In this document: positions 24,407 to 36,979 of the stretch, piece by piece
Layout: each line of letters starts with the position of its first letter
How positions within the stretch are numbered: position 1 is the stretch's first letter
NCBI RefSeq assembly: GCF_018446385.1
Contig: NC_056005.1
Span: 45,637,461-45,701,460 of the forward strand
From: Zingiber officinale
Taxonomy: Eukaryota; Streptophyta; Magnoliopsida; Zingiberales; Zingiberaceae
Length of the DNA stretch: 64,000 nt
Reading direction: 5' to 3'
Notes under the pieces: model-generated
What the model was told of the DNA's origin: nothing
Databases searched by the model: none
What the model saw: the letters and a program-made list of their open reading frames with translations, nothing else
Program-made: the position numbers and the translations under genes

Positions 24407-26619
24407 TTTATGAGGGAGATTGGTAGACTACCTATCCTTAGACCATGGTAATTGACTGTCGCCCTACCGTCCGGTGATACATTGGGCATCACTCTGGAGG
24501 TCAGAGGAGCACATTAGACTTCGATAACAATATACTCACTATAAATTTATTAGTACTGGAAATGATCGAGTTCGACATTATCCTTGGCATCGATTGACTG
24601 TCAGCATATCATGCCACGGTTGATTGCCCGACGAGGGTGGTTACATTCCGACCTCCAAACCAACCCTCGTGGAATTTCACTAGCATCAGGGATGATGGTA
24701 TATCGACCATTTCTGTGATTCAGACTCAGAAGCTGTTATCATATGACTGTCAGAGATTTCTATTGTTATTAATTAATGCTAACGACGACAGCAGTACATC
24801 TCAACTCTTAGACATTCTAGTGGTCCGAGAGTATCCGGATGTATTTCCAGAGGAGCTACCAGGCTTACCTCCCCGAAGGTAAGTGGAGTTCACTATTGAG
24901 CTAATTCTGGGGACTGCGCCGGCATCGAAAGCTCCTTACCGTATTGCACCAAAAGAGTTGGACGAGCTAAATGTCCAACTCTAGCAGTTATTGGATAGGG
25001 GATTTATTCACCCTAGTGTATCTCCATGGGGTTCTCCGGTATTGTTCGTCAAGAAAAAAGATGATACTCTGAGGTTGTGCATCGATTATAGACAGCTGAA
25101 TGTAGTGACCGTTAGAAATAAGTACCCCTTACCATGGATTGAGGATTTGTTTGATTAACTCAGAGGTACATCAATATATTCTAGAATTGATCTATGATCT
25201 GGATATCATCAGCTCAGAGTTAAAGATTCTGATGTTCAAAAGACAGCATTCTGCACCAAATATGGACATTATGAGTTTTTGGTAATGCCATTTGGGCTTA
25301 CCAATGCTCCAGTGGTATTTATTGATTTGATGAACCGTATTTTCGTAAAGTATCTAGATTGGTTCGTTATCATCTTTATCAACGACATTTTGATCTACTC
25401 GCGTTTCGAGGAGGAACATGCATAGTATCTTTGCATAGTTTTGGAGACTCTTCGACGACATCGTCTATATGCAAAGTTCAGCAAGTGTGCTTTTTGTCTA
25501 TTCTCACTCAGTTTTTTGGGACACGCGATATCTAGTAGAGGTATTTCGATAGATCCTTAGAAGATCGAGGTTGTCACCAGTTGGGAGCAGTCGAAATCAG
25601 TTCAGGAGATCCGTAGTTTCTTGGGATTGGTCGGATATTACCGATGGTTTGTTGAGGGTTTCTCTCACATTGCTATGCCGCTGACATGCCTGATCCGGAA
25701 GGGCGTGAAGTTCACGTGGTCAGAAGCCTGCGAGACCAGCTTCCAGGAGCTGAAGTGGAGATTAGTGTCGGCACCAGTTCTGGTTATGCCCATTGGAGAG
25801 GACGAATTCGTACTCTACATCAACACTTTTCTATAGGGTTTGGGCGTTGTTTTGATGCAGCATGGCAGGATAGTCTCCTATGCTTCTTGTCAGTTGAAGG
25901 AGCATGAGAAGAACTACCCAGTACATGATCTGGAGTTGGCCGCTATTATCTTTACCTTGAAGATTTGGCGGCATCATCTTTATGGTATTACATTTTAGAT
26001 TCTCACTGATCATAAGAGTCTCAAATATCTTTTCACTCAGAAGGAACTCAATCTCCGATAAAGTAAATGGATGGAGTTCCTGAAGGATTATGACTGTACC
26101 ATTAGCTACCACCCAGGGAAAGCTAATGTTGTTGCCAATGCACTTAGCCAGAAATCCAGAGAGACTTTAGCATGCCACCGAGTTTTAGTCACGGACTTGA
26201 TTCAGGATTTTTTGAGTTGGGCCTTGAGGAGCAGGGACAGATAGAGTAGGGTATCCTTATTACCATTGTTGCTCAATCATCAATCAGGTCAAGGATTCGA
26301 GAGGCCCAGGCCGGTGATCAGCGCCTACAATCCATTGGTAGCCAGATAGCTTCCGGGCAGCAGACGGAGTTCACCTGAAATGACGAGGGTATTATTTATT
26401 TTCAAGGCAGATTATGCGTACCTTAGTCTCACCCGATTATGGATGAGTTACGTTAGGAGGCTCATCGCTCCCGATTTGATATCCACCCAGGCGGAACCCG
26501 TATGTATCGAGATTTGAGGCGTTCCTATTGGTGGAACAGTATAAAGAAAGACATTGCGGAGTTTGTAGCTAGATGTCTAGTCTGTCAGCAGGAGAAGGCT
26601 AACCATCAGAGACTTGTCG
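24407..26619 (+). pseudogene. pol: E1 pol: protease end, reverse transcriptase, RNase H, start of integrase
   Basis: Order as in Ty3/gypsy. The protease C-terminal part has IILGID (24577-24594). RT runs from LPGLPPRR to the [13 protein letters not shown] motif (24850-25645), with CIDYRQLN intact. The catalytic box reads FIINDI-like FINDILIYS, Asn for the first Asp. RNase H covers 25700-26150 ([26 protein letters not shown]). The integrase zinc region (26455-26605) keeps HRSRFDIHPGG and CLVCQQEK. At least ten stop codons interrupt it (for example at 24880, 25156 and 25423). Integrase is cut at 26620 by the LTR of E6; catalytic core and chromodomain are not seen. Confidence 0.85.
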
Positions 26620-28805
26620 TGTAAAATACCGAAAAAGGGTGAATAACCATAAGGAAATTTTTTAAAATTTTTAGAAATTTTTTGGGAATTTTTCAGAGAC
26701 CGTATGATTTATGTTATGGGGATAAATATGAGCCCGGGAAAATCTGTTTGGGCTACCCCATTTAAACGAGGAAAAGTTAAATTTATTTATTTATTTTCTT
26801 TTTTTTCTTTTTCCTTTTCCTTATTTTCCTCTTTCCCCGTTTCCTTCCCCCGACTTTCCCTTTTTCTTCCGCGACGTCGTTTTCTCTCCCTCACCCGACG
26901 CCGACGCCACTTCACCTTCCTCAACCGTCGCCACATGGTGGTTTCTTCCTCCCCTTGCATACAAAACCCTCAGCCAAGTCTCGCCTCTGCCCAATCCTCT
27001 TCTTCTCTGATCCTTCTTCCTCCCCAAGATGATCCTTTTCTATCCCTGCCCAAGCCCTGGCAACGCGCAAACCACTGCCGGTCTGTGTTCTAGCGTCGGC
27101 GCCTCACACTAGCACCCGTGATCCTCTGCCCTAGATTTGATCATGCCGCCGTCGAGTTTGCTTCGTCGACCTTCACTTCTCCTTTCCTTGTACCCTAGCG
27201 TCGGCAGTTGCCACTGTGCCCTGCCGACGCCACTGTCGTCTCTCGACCCGAGCAGCGTCGCCGACCTTGTGCCCTAGCGTCGGTCGACTAGCCATCCAGA
27301 GGCGAGCTTTTCTTCCCTCGCGCTACTGCCTCCACACCTTCTCCCTCACGGCCTCACTGTGGTCACACCTCCCGTGCCTTGTCTCCTCCATAGAGAAGAC
27401 ACATATTCAAGGACAGAGGAAGAAGATTAGGGTAAGGCAGGTAGGGTTCTGTTTTCCCAATCTTGTGCTAGTGGGTTAATTGATCACATTGGTGTTTTCT
27501 TGGTTTCCAACAGCGGCTCTGTTCTTGTTCCGATAGCCAACGTCTTCGATTTTAGATCAATAGTGATACATCCAAATTACGGTAAGAAGTAGGAATTTGT
27601 TTCTTGTGTTGTAGCTCAAATTTGAATTAATGGTTGGGCTGGTCACTGTGGCACCAGTCACTGTTTTTCGATAGCTCGCATATCCGGCAGTGGCCTAATA
27701 GTTGGGCACTGAGTTTTGGAGTTTGTTTCATGATTAGCCTAACCCTATATGATGGGGGAATGGTTAGTAATTATTCATGAAAATATATGTGTATGATGGA
27801 TCTAATTAAGGTTCGTAAATTGTGTTGGATTTAATTTAGGTAGGTTGAGGTTTATGATTTAGGATTTTTCCCTAAATTGTTCTTAAGGATTTTTATTTAG
27901 CTATTCATTTAAATTGTAGCCAAATAAGAATGTATATATATTGGTGACATAGGACTTTGACACGAGACAAGTATCTTGACGTCGGATTTGGATCAGATTG
28001 GACTTTCTTATTGGAGGCGGGTACCCTGACTTATCTATTTTGATATGTCATTTGATATGCATAGTAGTTTTTAACAAGTAGTAATGATTATGTTTCATAT
28101 ATATATTAGTTTGTCACTACCGGATACCTGTTACATGTTTGTTTTTGCTTACCTGTTTTGCATTTCATGTTAGTACCCATCTGATTTTATATGCTTATAG
28201 AGTTAGTGACATAACCATACCTTATTATGTTCAGGACCTATGTTTTTATACCTTATCTGGTCTGTGTACCTAGACTATTGATTGGATCTATTTATCCTAT
28301 AGTACACATTATGTAGAGATGGATAGGATCAGGATATTTCCATACTTATGCACCATCTCGCATGATTGCATGCTGTGCGATAGTCGGCTCCATTATTGTT
28401 GAGCACATCGCCAGTTACATAGATCTATATACACCACCACTCATGGGTTAGTGGTATGTCAGGCAGGGTGTGTGACAGTTCTGCTGTTAGGCTCCGCTAG
28501 TCCGGTGACTCAGCGTGTTAGCCTGCATATAGTTCTGCTCTGTTAGGCTCCGCTGGTCCGGAGACGTAGCATGGTAGCCGGCAGACAGTTTGCTCTGTTT
28601 GGCTCCATTGGTCCGCTCATGGGTAGTGTGACACAGCATGATAGCCGGCAGGGATCCCTCCTCTAGACTTGCTCAAGGAGATGAGAGCATTGCGCTCCCC
28701 TACTTATGATTTGGGGTAGGAGGATAGGTGTACTCCGACAGCATCCCATCCACTCGGTCACTCATCAGGAGTAGTGATGACAGAGTGCACGGTTGTCACA
28801 GCCCT
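26620..28805 (+). mobile_element. E6 LTR (partial), inserted in E1 integrase
   Basis: It begins TGTAAAATACCGAAAAAGG directly after integrase codons, without a polypurine tract, so it is a separate insertion and not the 3' LTR of E1. Landmarks follow the family: GC-rich block 26880-27410, GGTAAG at 27591, palindrome about 27891-27930, 'gactttgacacgagac' at 27953, and CACTCGGTCACTCATCAGG near 28750. It stops at CACAGCCCT (28805), where E2 is inserted. Its remainder must lie beyond the window. The left 5-bp flank is TGTCG (26615-26619). Confidence 0.7.
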
Positions 28806-31475
28806 TGTCACACCCCAGAAGAGTCTCTGCCAGAAGAAATTTCGGCAGCATCTCCCCTTTACGGGTGACAATCTGAGACATATCTACAATGCCCTCAAGG
28901 CCACATATACCTCGGCCAACACGGCCGAAATAATAACAATAAAATAACTAAACAACCACGCAATTATATATGTAGCATCCCACTCGACTGTACTAAAACA
29001 AAAACACAGTGGAAAATGATAGAAAATCAAATACAAACCAAAATACAAGACTGCTAGCCGGCTAGGCATACACAACCGTCAAACAACAGAAAACACTCCA
29101 TAACAACACTCAAGCGCCAAAACCAGAATTTACAATGCTAAGTACTCTTAATACACAAAACAAATAAAAACATAAATGAAACTGGTAAGTCTTCAGATGT
29201 GACATGGGAACTGGCACACAGGATGCTCCAAGCGACTTCGTAAACAACCTGGTACTTGAAAATAATGTCCACAGGGGGAGGGGGTTGGGGGGGTTAGTTC
29301 AACAACTCAGCAGATACCTAGTTGATATGTATAGTAAACTATAACAAATAGTAATAACTACGGAGTACAGTCTCCTGGACAAAAGCTGGAAATGCACAAT
29401 AGAAAAGGCTAAAGAGAACTGTACTCACTAGGGCCTCCTATCAGAATAATCAGGTCATCAGACCAAGAGTATCATAAATCTTGTATGCATGTCAAACATA
29501 TGCATCCATCCAAATGCAGCATATAAGTACAACAAACACAATCAGTAAATGCATAAATGCGTATGATGCCAATGATGGGTCCTGGTCACCCCTGACATCA
29601 GTCAACCATCTCACACACGATGGTGAGATCGAGTGGGTAGGGCTGTGACAACCGTGCACTCTGCCATCATTACTCCTGATGAGTGACTGAGTGGACGGGA
29701 TGCTGTCGGAGTACACCTATCCTCCTAGGACCACCGAGCAAATCTGGCGTGCTACCACGCTGCGTCACGATACCCATGAGCGTCCAGCGGTGCACCGACA
29801 GAGATGAAACTAGCGATGTGTTCAACAATAATGGAGCAGACTATCGCGCAACATGCAATCATGCGAATGATGCATGACACTAATCATGACAGAATCCTGA
29901 ACAGCATAGCAGTATCCATATATATATAAAATGTGTACCATAGGACAATGAACCAAATCAAAGGTACACAGATTAGATAAGGTATAAAAACCTAGATCCT
30001 GAACATAATAAACACATGGTTATGCCACTACCCCTATAAGCATGTATAATCCGGTAGGTACTAACATGAAGTGCATAATAAGTAAACAAGACAAGTATGT
30101 AGCTGGTATTGGGTGGTGACCAAGCGAAGCAAAGACGAACATAATCATTACTAAGGGTTATAACCTACTAAATATATCAACATGACATTATCAAAGATAA
30201 GTCAAGGTACTCGCCTCCAATAGGAAGGTCCAATCCAGTCCAAATCCGACATCGAGATACTCGCCTCGCGTCAAAGTCCTGTGTCAAATATATAGATATA
30301 TTTTTATTTAGCTACAATTCAAAAGAAGCGCTAAATAAAAATACTTAAGAATAATTTAGGGAGAAATCCTAAAACATCATCCTCGATCTACCTAAATTTA
30401 ACACATATAATTTAGTTACTCAACATGTATCAAATAACTAAATCAAGTTCCTAATTCAATTAGGAAAACCCTAATTATTGATCAACCTTAACTGATCATC
30501 GATTAACTTATCCACATCAAGACCTAAATCCACAAACGTTAAACAAGAACATTACCTTTCACTGATCTCTAGGTTTTGTCTATATCGCCAACACCTACAA
30601 GTATTCCAGCCATCACAAGGATTCTAGTCGGAGCTACAATGATCAGACAACAAGAGATTGAATCCAAGATTTACCCTGATTCAGAGCAGTGAAGAGGAAG
30701 AGATCGTGGACCCCTCTTATATGAGATCTGCAATTCTTCCTGACTCCACAACAAAGGGAAAAGGTTGGCCTAATCCCTTAAGCGATGCTCCTTCCCCCTA
30801 CGATGACAGCACTGATCAACAGCGACGGTAAACCGGACGACGACTTTTCTGTGCAATGGAAACTAGGGCACTATGCGGCGCTGCTCCGTGCGACGGCGAT
30901 CTAGGGCAAAGGAGTTGAAGCTTGGCCGAAGGGATAGGATCGAGTGGAAATCAGAGGAGAAGAAACTCCATGATGCTCGAGACGGCCACCGGCTGAACTT
31001 CAAGAGGTGCTTCGACCATCGGCGCTGGAGGAAATCGGTGCCAGCAGTGGGAAGGATTCGGCTAGGGCACACGAGTTCGGCGGTGCTGGGTCGGCACTAC
31101 TCCGTGCGGCATCGGCTGTGGTGGCGGCTCAGGAAGGAAAAGGAGGAGAGGCGAGGGAAATCGGGTTGGCGAGGAGGTGAAAACCGCCGTGTAGTGGTTA
31201 GGGCAGAAGATCGGGGGAAAGGAGAAGGCGCGAGTGGGGAAAATCAATGTCGGGGAATGGCGTCGGGCTTAAAGCGCACTGAGGAGAAAAAGAAAAGGAA
31301 AGGAAATAAAAAATAAATAAATAAATAAATATTTTCTCACTAAAACGGGTAGCCTAAACAGGCTTTCTCGGACCCCATTTTTATCCCCGTAAACTCGTCC
31401 ATACGAGCTTCGAAAAATTTCTAAAAATTCCAGAAAATTCTCTTATGGTGTTTCACCATTTTTCGGTATTTTACA
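28806..31475 (-). mobile_element. E2 3' LTR
   Basis: Read on the minus strand it starts TGTAAAATACCG (31475 downward) and ends GGGTGTGACA (28806). The first 170 bases at its left end match the E2 5' LTR at 36292 with about one change in 15. It is preceded on the minus strand by a polypurine tract (31476-31486). It contains the GC-rich block (30850-31260), splice-like GGTAAT (complement near 30551), palindrome 30300-30342, and lacks a block present in the 5' LTR around 63240-63330. Confidence 0.8.
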
Positions 31476-31486
31476 TTCTCCCCCAC
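31476..31486 (-). other. E2 polypurine tract
   Basis: The complement reads GTGGGGGAGAA directly before the LTR start, the second-strand primer position. Confidence 0.75.
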
Positions 31487-31599
31487 TAATAATAATTTGG
31501 TCTCCAAAGTTCGTTATCTACCATCAGCAAATAATAACAATAGGTAAAGAGTATAAATGTTGAACGGTAAATTAAATCACATACCTCAAGTGAAAAGAT

Positions 31600-34020
31600 G
31601 GGGGTATCGAGCTTGGATAGTATCCTCGAGCTCCTAGGTAGCCTCCTCATCCGAATGATGCTGCCATCCGACTTTAACCAGTCGGATTGTCTTGTTCCGT
31701 AACTGACGCTCTTTCCGGTCCAAAATCCGTACCGGAACGTCCTCATAGGTAATGTCGGGTTGAAAAGGAACTGAGATATCTGTCAGCACACGTGATGGAT
31801 CGGGTAGGTATCTCCTCAACATAGACACGTGGAATATGTCGTGGACGCCTACCAGGGACGGGGGTAGTGCCAGACGATAAGCTACTGCTCCAATCCTCTC
31901 CAGGATCTGGAAAGGGCCAATGTATCGCGGAACCAGCTTACCTCTGAGGCTAAATCTCTTCACCCCTTTCGTGGGTGAAACTCGCAGAAATACATGGTCT
32001 CCTATAGAGAACTCCAAAGGTCTGCGTCTCCGATCAGCATAACTCTTCTGGTGGTCCTGCGCCTCTAACATCCTCCGTCTGATAGTACGGACCAACTCTG
32101 CCTCCTACTGAGCTCTATGAGGTCCCAACAGCTGGGCTTCCCCAACCTCCTCCCAAAGGGTGGGTGTCCAACAAGGCCTACCATACAACGCTTCAAATGG
32201 TGCCATCTGGATAGCCGAATGATAGCTGTTCTTATAGACAAACTCTACCAATGGCAAGTGGTCCTCCCAACTGCCTCCCAAAATCCAATACACAAGACCT
32301 CAGCAAGTCCTCTAGAGTCTAAATGGTCCGCTCTGACTGTTCATCTGTCTACAGATGGAAAGCTGTACTGAAACGGAGCTGAGTGCCCAAGGACTGCTGC
32401 AGACTCTGCTAGAAATGAGACGCGAAATGAGGGTCTCTATTCGAAATGATACTCAAAGGAACACCATGTAATCTGATGATCTCCTGGCAATACTGATCTA
32501 TCAATCGATCCAGGGAATCAGTCTTCCGGATCGCTAAGAAGTGCGTGGATTTGATTAATCGATCAACGATCACCCAAATCGCGTCATGGCCTCGTCGTGT
32601 CCTTGGCAAACCCACCACAAAGTCCATAGTAATGTGTTCCCATTTCCACTCAGGAATAGGAATCCGCTAAAGTAAACCGGCAGGTCTCTGGTGCTCAGCC
32701 TTCACCTGCTGACAGACAAGACATCTAGCTACGAATTCCGCGATGTCTTTCTTCATACCGTTCCACCAGTAGGAACGCCTCAAATCTCGATACATGCTGG
32801 TCCCACCTGGATGGATTGCAAATCGAGAGCGATGAGCCTCCTGAAGTAGCTCCTGTAAGACCGGGTGAGACTGAGATACACATAATCTACTTCGGAAGTA
32901 TATAATACCCTCCTCGTCTCGTGTGAAATCGGTCTGCTGCCCGGAAGCTACCTGGCTGCCAATAAACTACAAATGCTGCTCACCAGCTTGGGCCTCTCGG
33001 ATCCTCGTCCTGATCGACGACTGAGCAATCATGGTAACAAGAATATCCTGCTCTGTCTGTTCCTGCTCCTCAAGGTCTAACCCAGAGAAACTCTAAATCA
33101 AGTCTGTGACTGATGTCTGGTGGCAAGCCAAAGTCCCTCTGGACTTCCTGCTGAGTGCATCGACAACCACATTAGCTTTCCCCGGGTGGTAGCTAATGGT
33201 ACAATCGTGATCCTTCAGGAACTCCATCCATCTCCTCTGTCGGAGATTAAACTCCTGAATAAAAATATATTTGAGACTCTTATGATTAGTGAGAATCTCA
33301 AATGTAATGCCGTAAAGGTGATGCCGCCAAATCTTCAAGGCAAAAATAATGATGGCCAGCTACAAATCATATACTGGGTAGTTCTTCTCATACTCCTTCA
33401 ACTATCAAGAAACATAGGAGACTACCCTGTCGTGTTGCATCAGAACAGCGCCCAAACCCTGTAGAGACGCGTCGGTGTAAAGCACAAATCCATCCTCTCC
33501 AGCGGGCAAAACCAAAATTGGAGTCGACACTAATCTCCACTTTAGTTTCTGAAAGCTGGTCTCACAGGCTTCTAACCAAGTGAACTTCACGCCTTTTCTG
33601 GTCAGGAGTGTCAGTGGCATAGCTAGACGGAAGAAACTCTCGACGAAAGGTCTGTAATATCCTACCAGTCCCAAGAACTGCGGATCTCCTGCACTGATTT
33701 CGGTTGCTCCCAACTGGTGACAGCCTCGATCTTCTGAGGGTCTACTGAAATACCTCGGCTAGAGACCACATGACTCAGAAAATCGACTGAAGATAACCAG
33801 AAGGTACACTTGCTGAACTTCGCGTATAACTGATGTCTTCGACGAGTCTCCAAGACTATGCGAAGATGTTGTGCCTGTTCCTCCTCAGAACGCGAGTAGA
33901 TCAGTATGTCGATGAAAACGACAATGAATTGATCTAGATACTCCATAAAGATGTGGTTCATCGGATCCATAAATACCGCTAAAGCATCAGTAAGCCCAAA
34001 TTGCATTACCAAAAACTCAT
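31600..34020 (-). pseudogene. pol: E2 pol: RT (truncated), RNase H, integrase, chromodomain
   Basis: On the minus strand from 34012: RT from [12 protein letters not shown] through FIDILIYS (one Asp of the FIDDI box is missing by an in-frame loss) to EIRS and FLGLVGYYR (33680). RNase H follows (33100-33500, [17 protein letters not shown]). The integrase zinc region is decayed (32690-32860); the core MDFVVGLPRTRRGHDAIW has SNRDPHF where SDRDPRF is usual (32409-32627). Then come AYNNSYH-type sequence (32110-32290) and the GDHVFLRVSPTKGVKRF domain (31634-32095). The chromodomain (VPVRILDRKERQ..VKVGWQHHSDEEAT) ends at a TAG that replaces Trp. Gag, protease and the first half of RT are absent. Chromodomains direct integration to heterochromatin. 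Confidence 0.85.
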
Positions 34021-34120
34021 AATGTCAGTATAACAAACATTCTCAACCAGCGATCCCCGATAACAAGTCCGAAATCTGATCACTAACTTCAAATTACCAA
34101 AGAATAGATCATCTAATGTG

Positions 34121-34556
34121 AGGGCAACGCTCCATCACAAGAAATACTACATATGTGGGAGCTATGCTCTACCACCAATAAGGCAACCTATATGGGAGCA
34201 AGGCTCCCCCATCATGATCTAAAATATGTAGGAGCAACACTCCACCACAGACAATACATAACATGTGGGAGCAACACTCCACCACAACAATCCAAAATAT
34301 ATGGGAGCAACGCTCTACCATTAATAATCCATAATATGTGGGAGCAACGCTCCACCACAACAAATCCAAAATATATGGGAGCAATGCTCCACCACGAATA
34401 ATCCATAATATGTGGGAGCAACGCTCCGCCACAACAAATCCAAAATATATGGGAGCAACGCTCCACCACGAATAATCCATAATATGTGGGAGCAACGCTC
34501 CACCATAGACAATCTATAACATATGGGAGCAACGCTCCACCACAACATCCCATAAG
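34121..34556. repeat. 12-unit 37-bp hairpin array in E2
   Basis: Twelve units with the core GGGAGCAACGCTCCACCAC, each able to form a small stem (GGAGC/GCTCC, loop AAC). Two spacer versions alternate (CAACAAATCCAAAAT and GAATAATCCATAAT), giving a 74-bp higher-order step in the middle. The first unit (GGGCAACGCTCCATCAC) and last unit (followed by CCCATAAGTGTCCAAG) are shared with the 6-unit array in E5. Cys/Trp-rich open frames across it are by-products of the period. Confidence 0.9.
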
Positions 34557-36271
34557 TGTCCAAGATGTCTCACTATCCAACTAGAGACTGCACGAGATCA
34601 CCCTACCACATATCACTGTGAACAACCAAGGATATCACAATCCAGTAGTAAATCAAATCTATCGTCAACTCTATCAACATCGTAGTGGGTCACCCACTAT
34701 TAGGAGAATTAGTTGACAGGGTAATACAACAAATGACATAAGGTAGACACTCCACATAAGTAGAATCATCATGATGCTACCAACAATACACCTGGCACAT
34801 GTGCACACACAACATAGGTATGATCGACATAATCCTCCAATTAGTACACACCAAACATACTCATATCATAGGTATAAATCAGCGTGATACCTCCAACAAT
34901 ACATACCGAACCCGTGTGCATAAATCAACATAGGTCTAATCGACAATACACCTCAAATAACACTCACCTCATATTTACATCTATGCCCATAGTATAATCA
35001 ACGTAATACTTTCAACGAATCATAATAGTCACAAGTGTACACACAGAACAAATATAATCAACAAGATACCTCCCATAAAACACCAAACACATGTACACAT
35101 ACCATAACATAGATTTAATCGACATGATGCCTTCAATAATAAGATCAGACACATACACCTAACTACATAGCTATAATCCACAAGGAACCTACAATAACCA
35201 TATCAGAACATGTATACCAATACTACTTGCAAATGGACAGTCTACCACAAGACTTCTACAACACATAACAATCATATGTACATGTAACATAGATATGAAT
35301 AATCGGCATATTTAACTCAGTCAACCTGGCATTCCCTATGCTACCTTCTAAGTTTTCCAACTAGGTACATACAGTCAAAAATTAAAGTCCACATAGAATA
35401 GGACACATCGAACCTCTATAGACTGACCCAAATCATCAATGGTATACGGTTAATTCAGTCTTTTCCACGTCAGTACAAAACATGTACTCAAATGTACTCT
35501 AGATACCTAACTAAGCACAAATAACCCAAAGATTCGAACCTCTAAAAATAGAGTATGACAATCCTCTACTGATCAAACCAACAAAACTAAATCGGGCATC
35601 TACTAACTAATCAAGAATACCTTAATACTCCACAAGCAACTAAGGTATATCGATCCACGACTACCAAATCCACAAGTGTAAATCAGACTTCTACTGATTG
35701 ATCTAACAAAAGTAAATCAATTATCTACTGATAAAATTAACTAAGATAAAAATGGTATTCTACTGGCTAAGTCAACATGAATATGTAGGTATCATCCACT
35801 ACATAACTAATAATAGCAGAGGCTGATATGTGCCTCCATCTCCTAACCAACTAGTAGTAACATAAGCTAAAACTACTGGTGGTATGATATGAAAAATCAC
35901 CAGAGACTATAGCCCTTAATCTCTATTAAGGTCGACCAAGATCAGTGGCTAACCCATCACATGTAATATGCGCTACAACAACCAGATAGGTACTAAATAA
36001 AAAGTGCTAATACATGTCATAACTATCATAGTCAACAATGCCTACACTAACAGAAGTATATGATAACAATATACCAACATACCTCCTATAGCTTGGAGAT
36101 GTCCTGCTGCTGCCTGCTCCCAAAACTTGAAAAAGTCACATCGAGAAAACTAAAACACAAAATCCAAAACACAAGAAATGAAACTCGTCAATCGTGCTCT
36201 GATACCAATTAAATTGGTATCAGATAAATCTCGAAATCCATAACACGATATACAAACAAGTATCGCCAACC
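34557..36271. other. non-coding replacement block in E2
   Basis: About 1.7 kb of AT-rich DNA without coding occupies the place of gag and protease. It is homologous along its length to 52605-54318 in E5: for example 'cgacataatcctccaattagtacacac', 'cctaagttatccaactaggtacatacagtcaaaaatta' and 'ctactaactaatcaagaatacctt' in both. It contains loosely repeated phrases of the type 'ataatcgacatgatacctcca'. Confidence 0.75.
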
Positions 36272-36286
36272 TGGCTCTAATACCAA
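36272..36286 (-). other. E2 primer-binding site
   Basis: The complement reads TGGTATTAGAGCCAG, one change from the initiator-Met primer site, six bases from the LTR. Confidence 0.7.
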
Positions 36287-36291
36287 TAAAT

Positions 36292-36979
36292 TGTCACGCC
36301 CCAGAAGAGTCCCTACCAGAAGAAATTTTGGCAACATCTCCCCTGTACGGGTGACAATCTGAGACATATCTACAATGCCCTCAGGGCCACATATACCTCG
36401 GCCAACACGGCAGGAATAATAACAATAAAATAACTAAACAACCACGCAATTATATATGTAGCAACCCACTTGGCTGTACTAAAATCAAAACACAACGAAA
36501 AATGATAGAAAACCAAATACAAACCAAAATACAAGACTGCTAGCCGGCCAGGCTTACATAACCATAAACAACACAAAACACTCCATAACAACACTCCAGC
36601 GCCAAAACCAGAATATACAATGTTAAGTACTCTTAATGCACAAAACAAATAAAAACATAAATAAAATCGGTAAGTCTTCAGATGTGACGTGGGAACCGAC
36701 AGACAGGATGCTCCAAGCGACTCCGTAAACAACCTGGTACCTGAAAATAGTATCCACGGAGGGGAGGGGGGTTCAATAACTCAGCAGATACCTAGTTGAT
36801 ATGTATAGTAAACTATAGCAAATAGTAATAACGACGGAGTATAGTCTCCTGGACAAAAGCTGGAAATGCACAATAGAAAAAGCTGAAGAGAACTGTACTC
36901 ACCAGGGTCTCCTATCAAAATAATCAGGTCATCAGACCGAGAGTATCATAAATCCTGTATGCATGTCAAACATATGCAT
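36292..36979 (-). mobile_element. E2 5' LTR, first segment
   Basis: It starts TGTCACGCCCCAGAAGAG (complement of the LTR end). It is interrupted at 36980 by E3 with target TGCAT and resumes at 39870. It matches 28806-29505 of the 3' LTR. Confidence 0.8.

Noticed and set aside
26620..28805. 3' LTR of E1
   Set aside because: There is no polypurine tract, the integrase is cut in mid-frame, and the sequence differs much from the E1 5' LTR. A separate insertion (E6) fits better.
34121..34556. CRISPR-like regular array (37-bp step, palindromic core)
   Set aside because: The spacers are themselves repeated (two alternating versions), there are no cas genes, and it lies inside a plant retrotransposon. 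It is a minisatellite.
34169..34580. Trp/Cys-rich open frames (up to 122 codons)
   Set aside because: The unit spacing keeps several frames open at once; the reading is periodic and without a domain.
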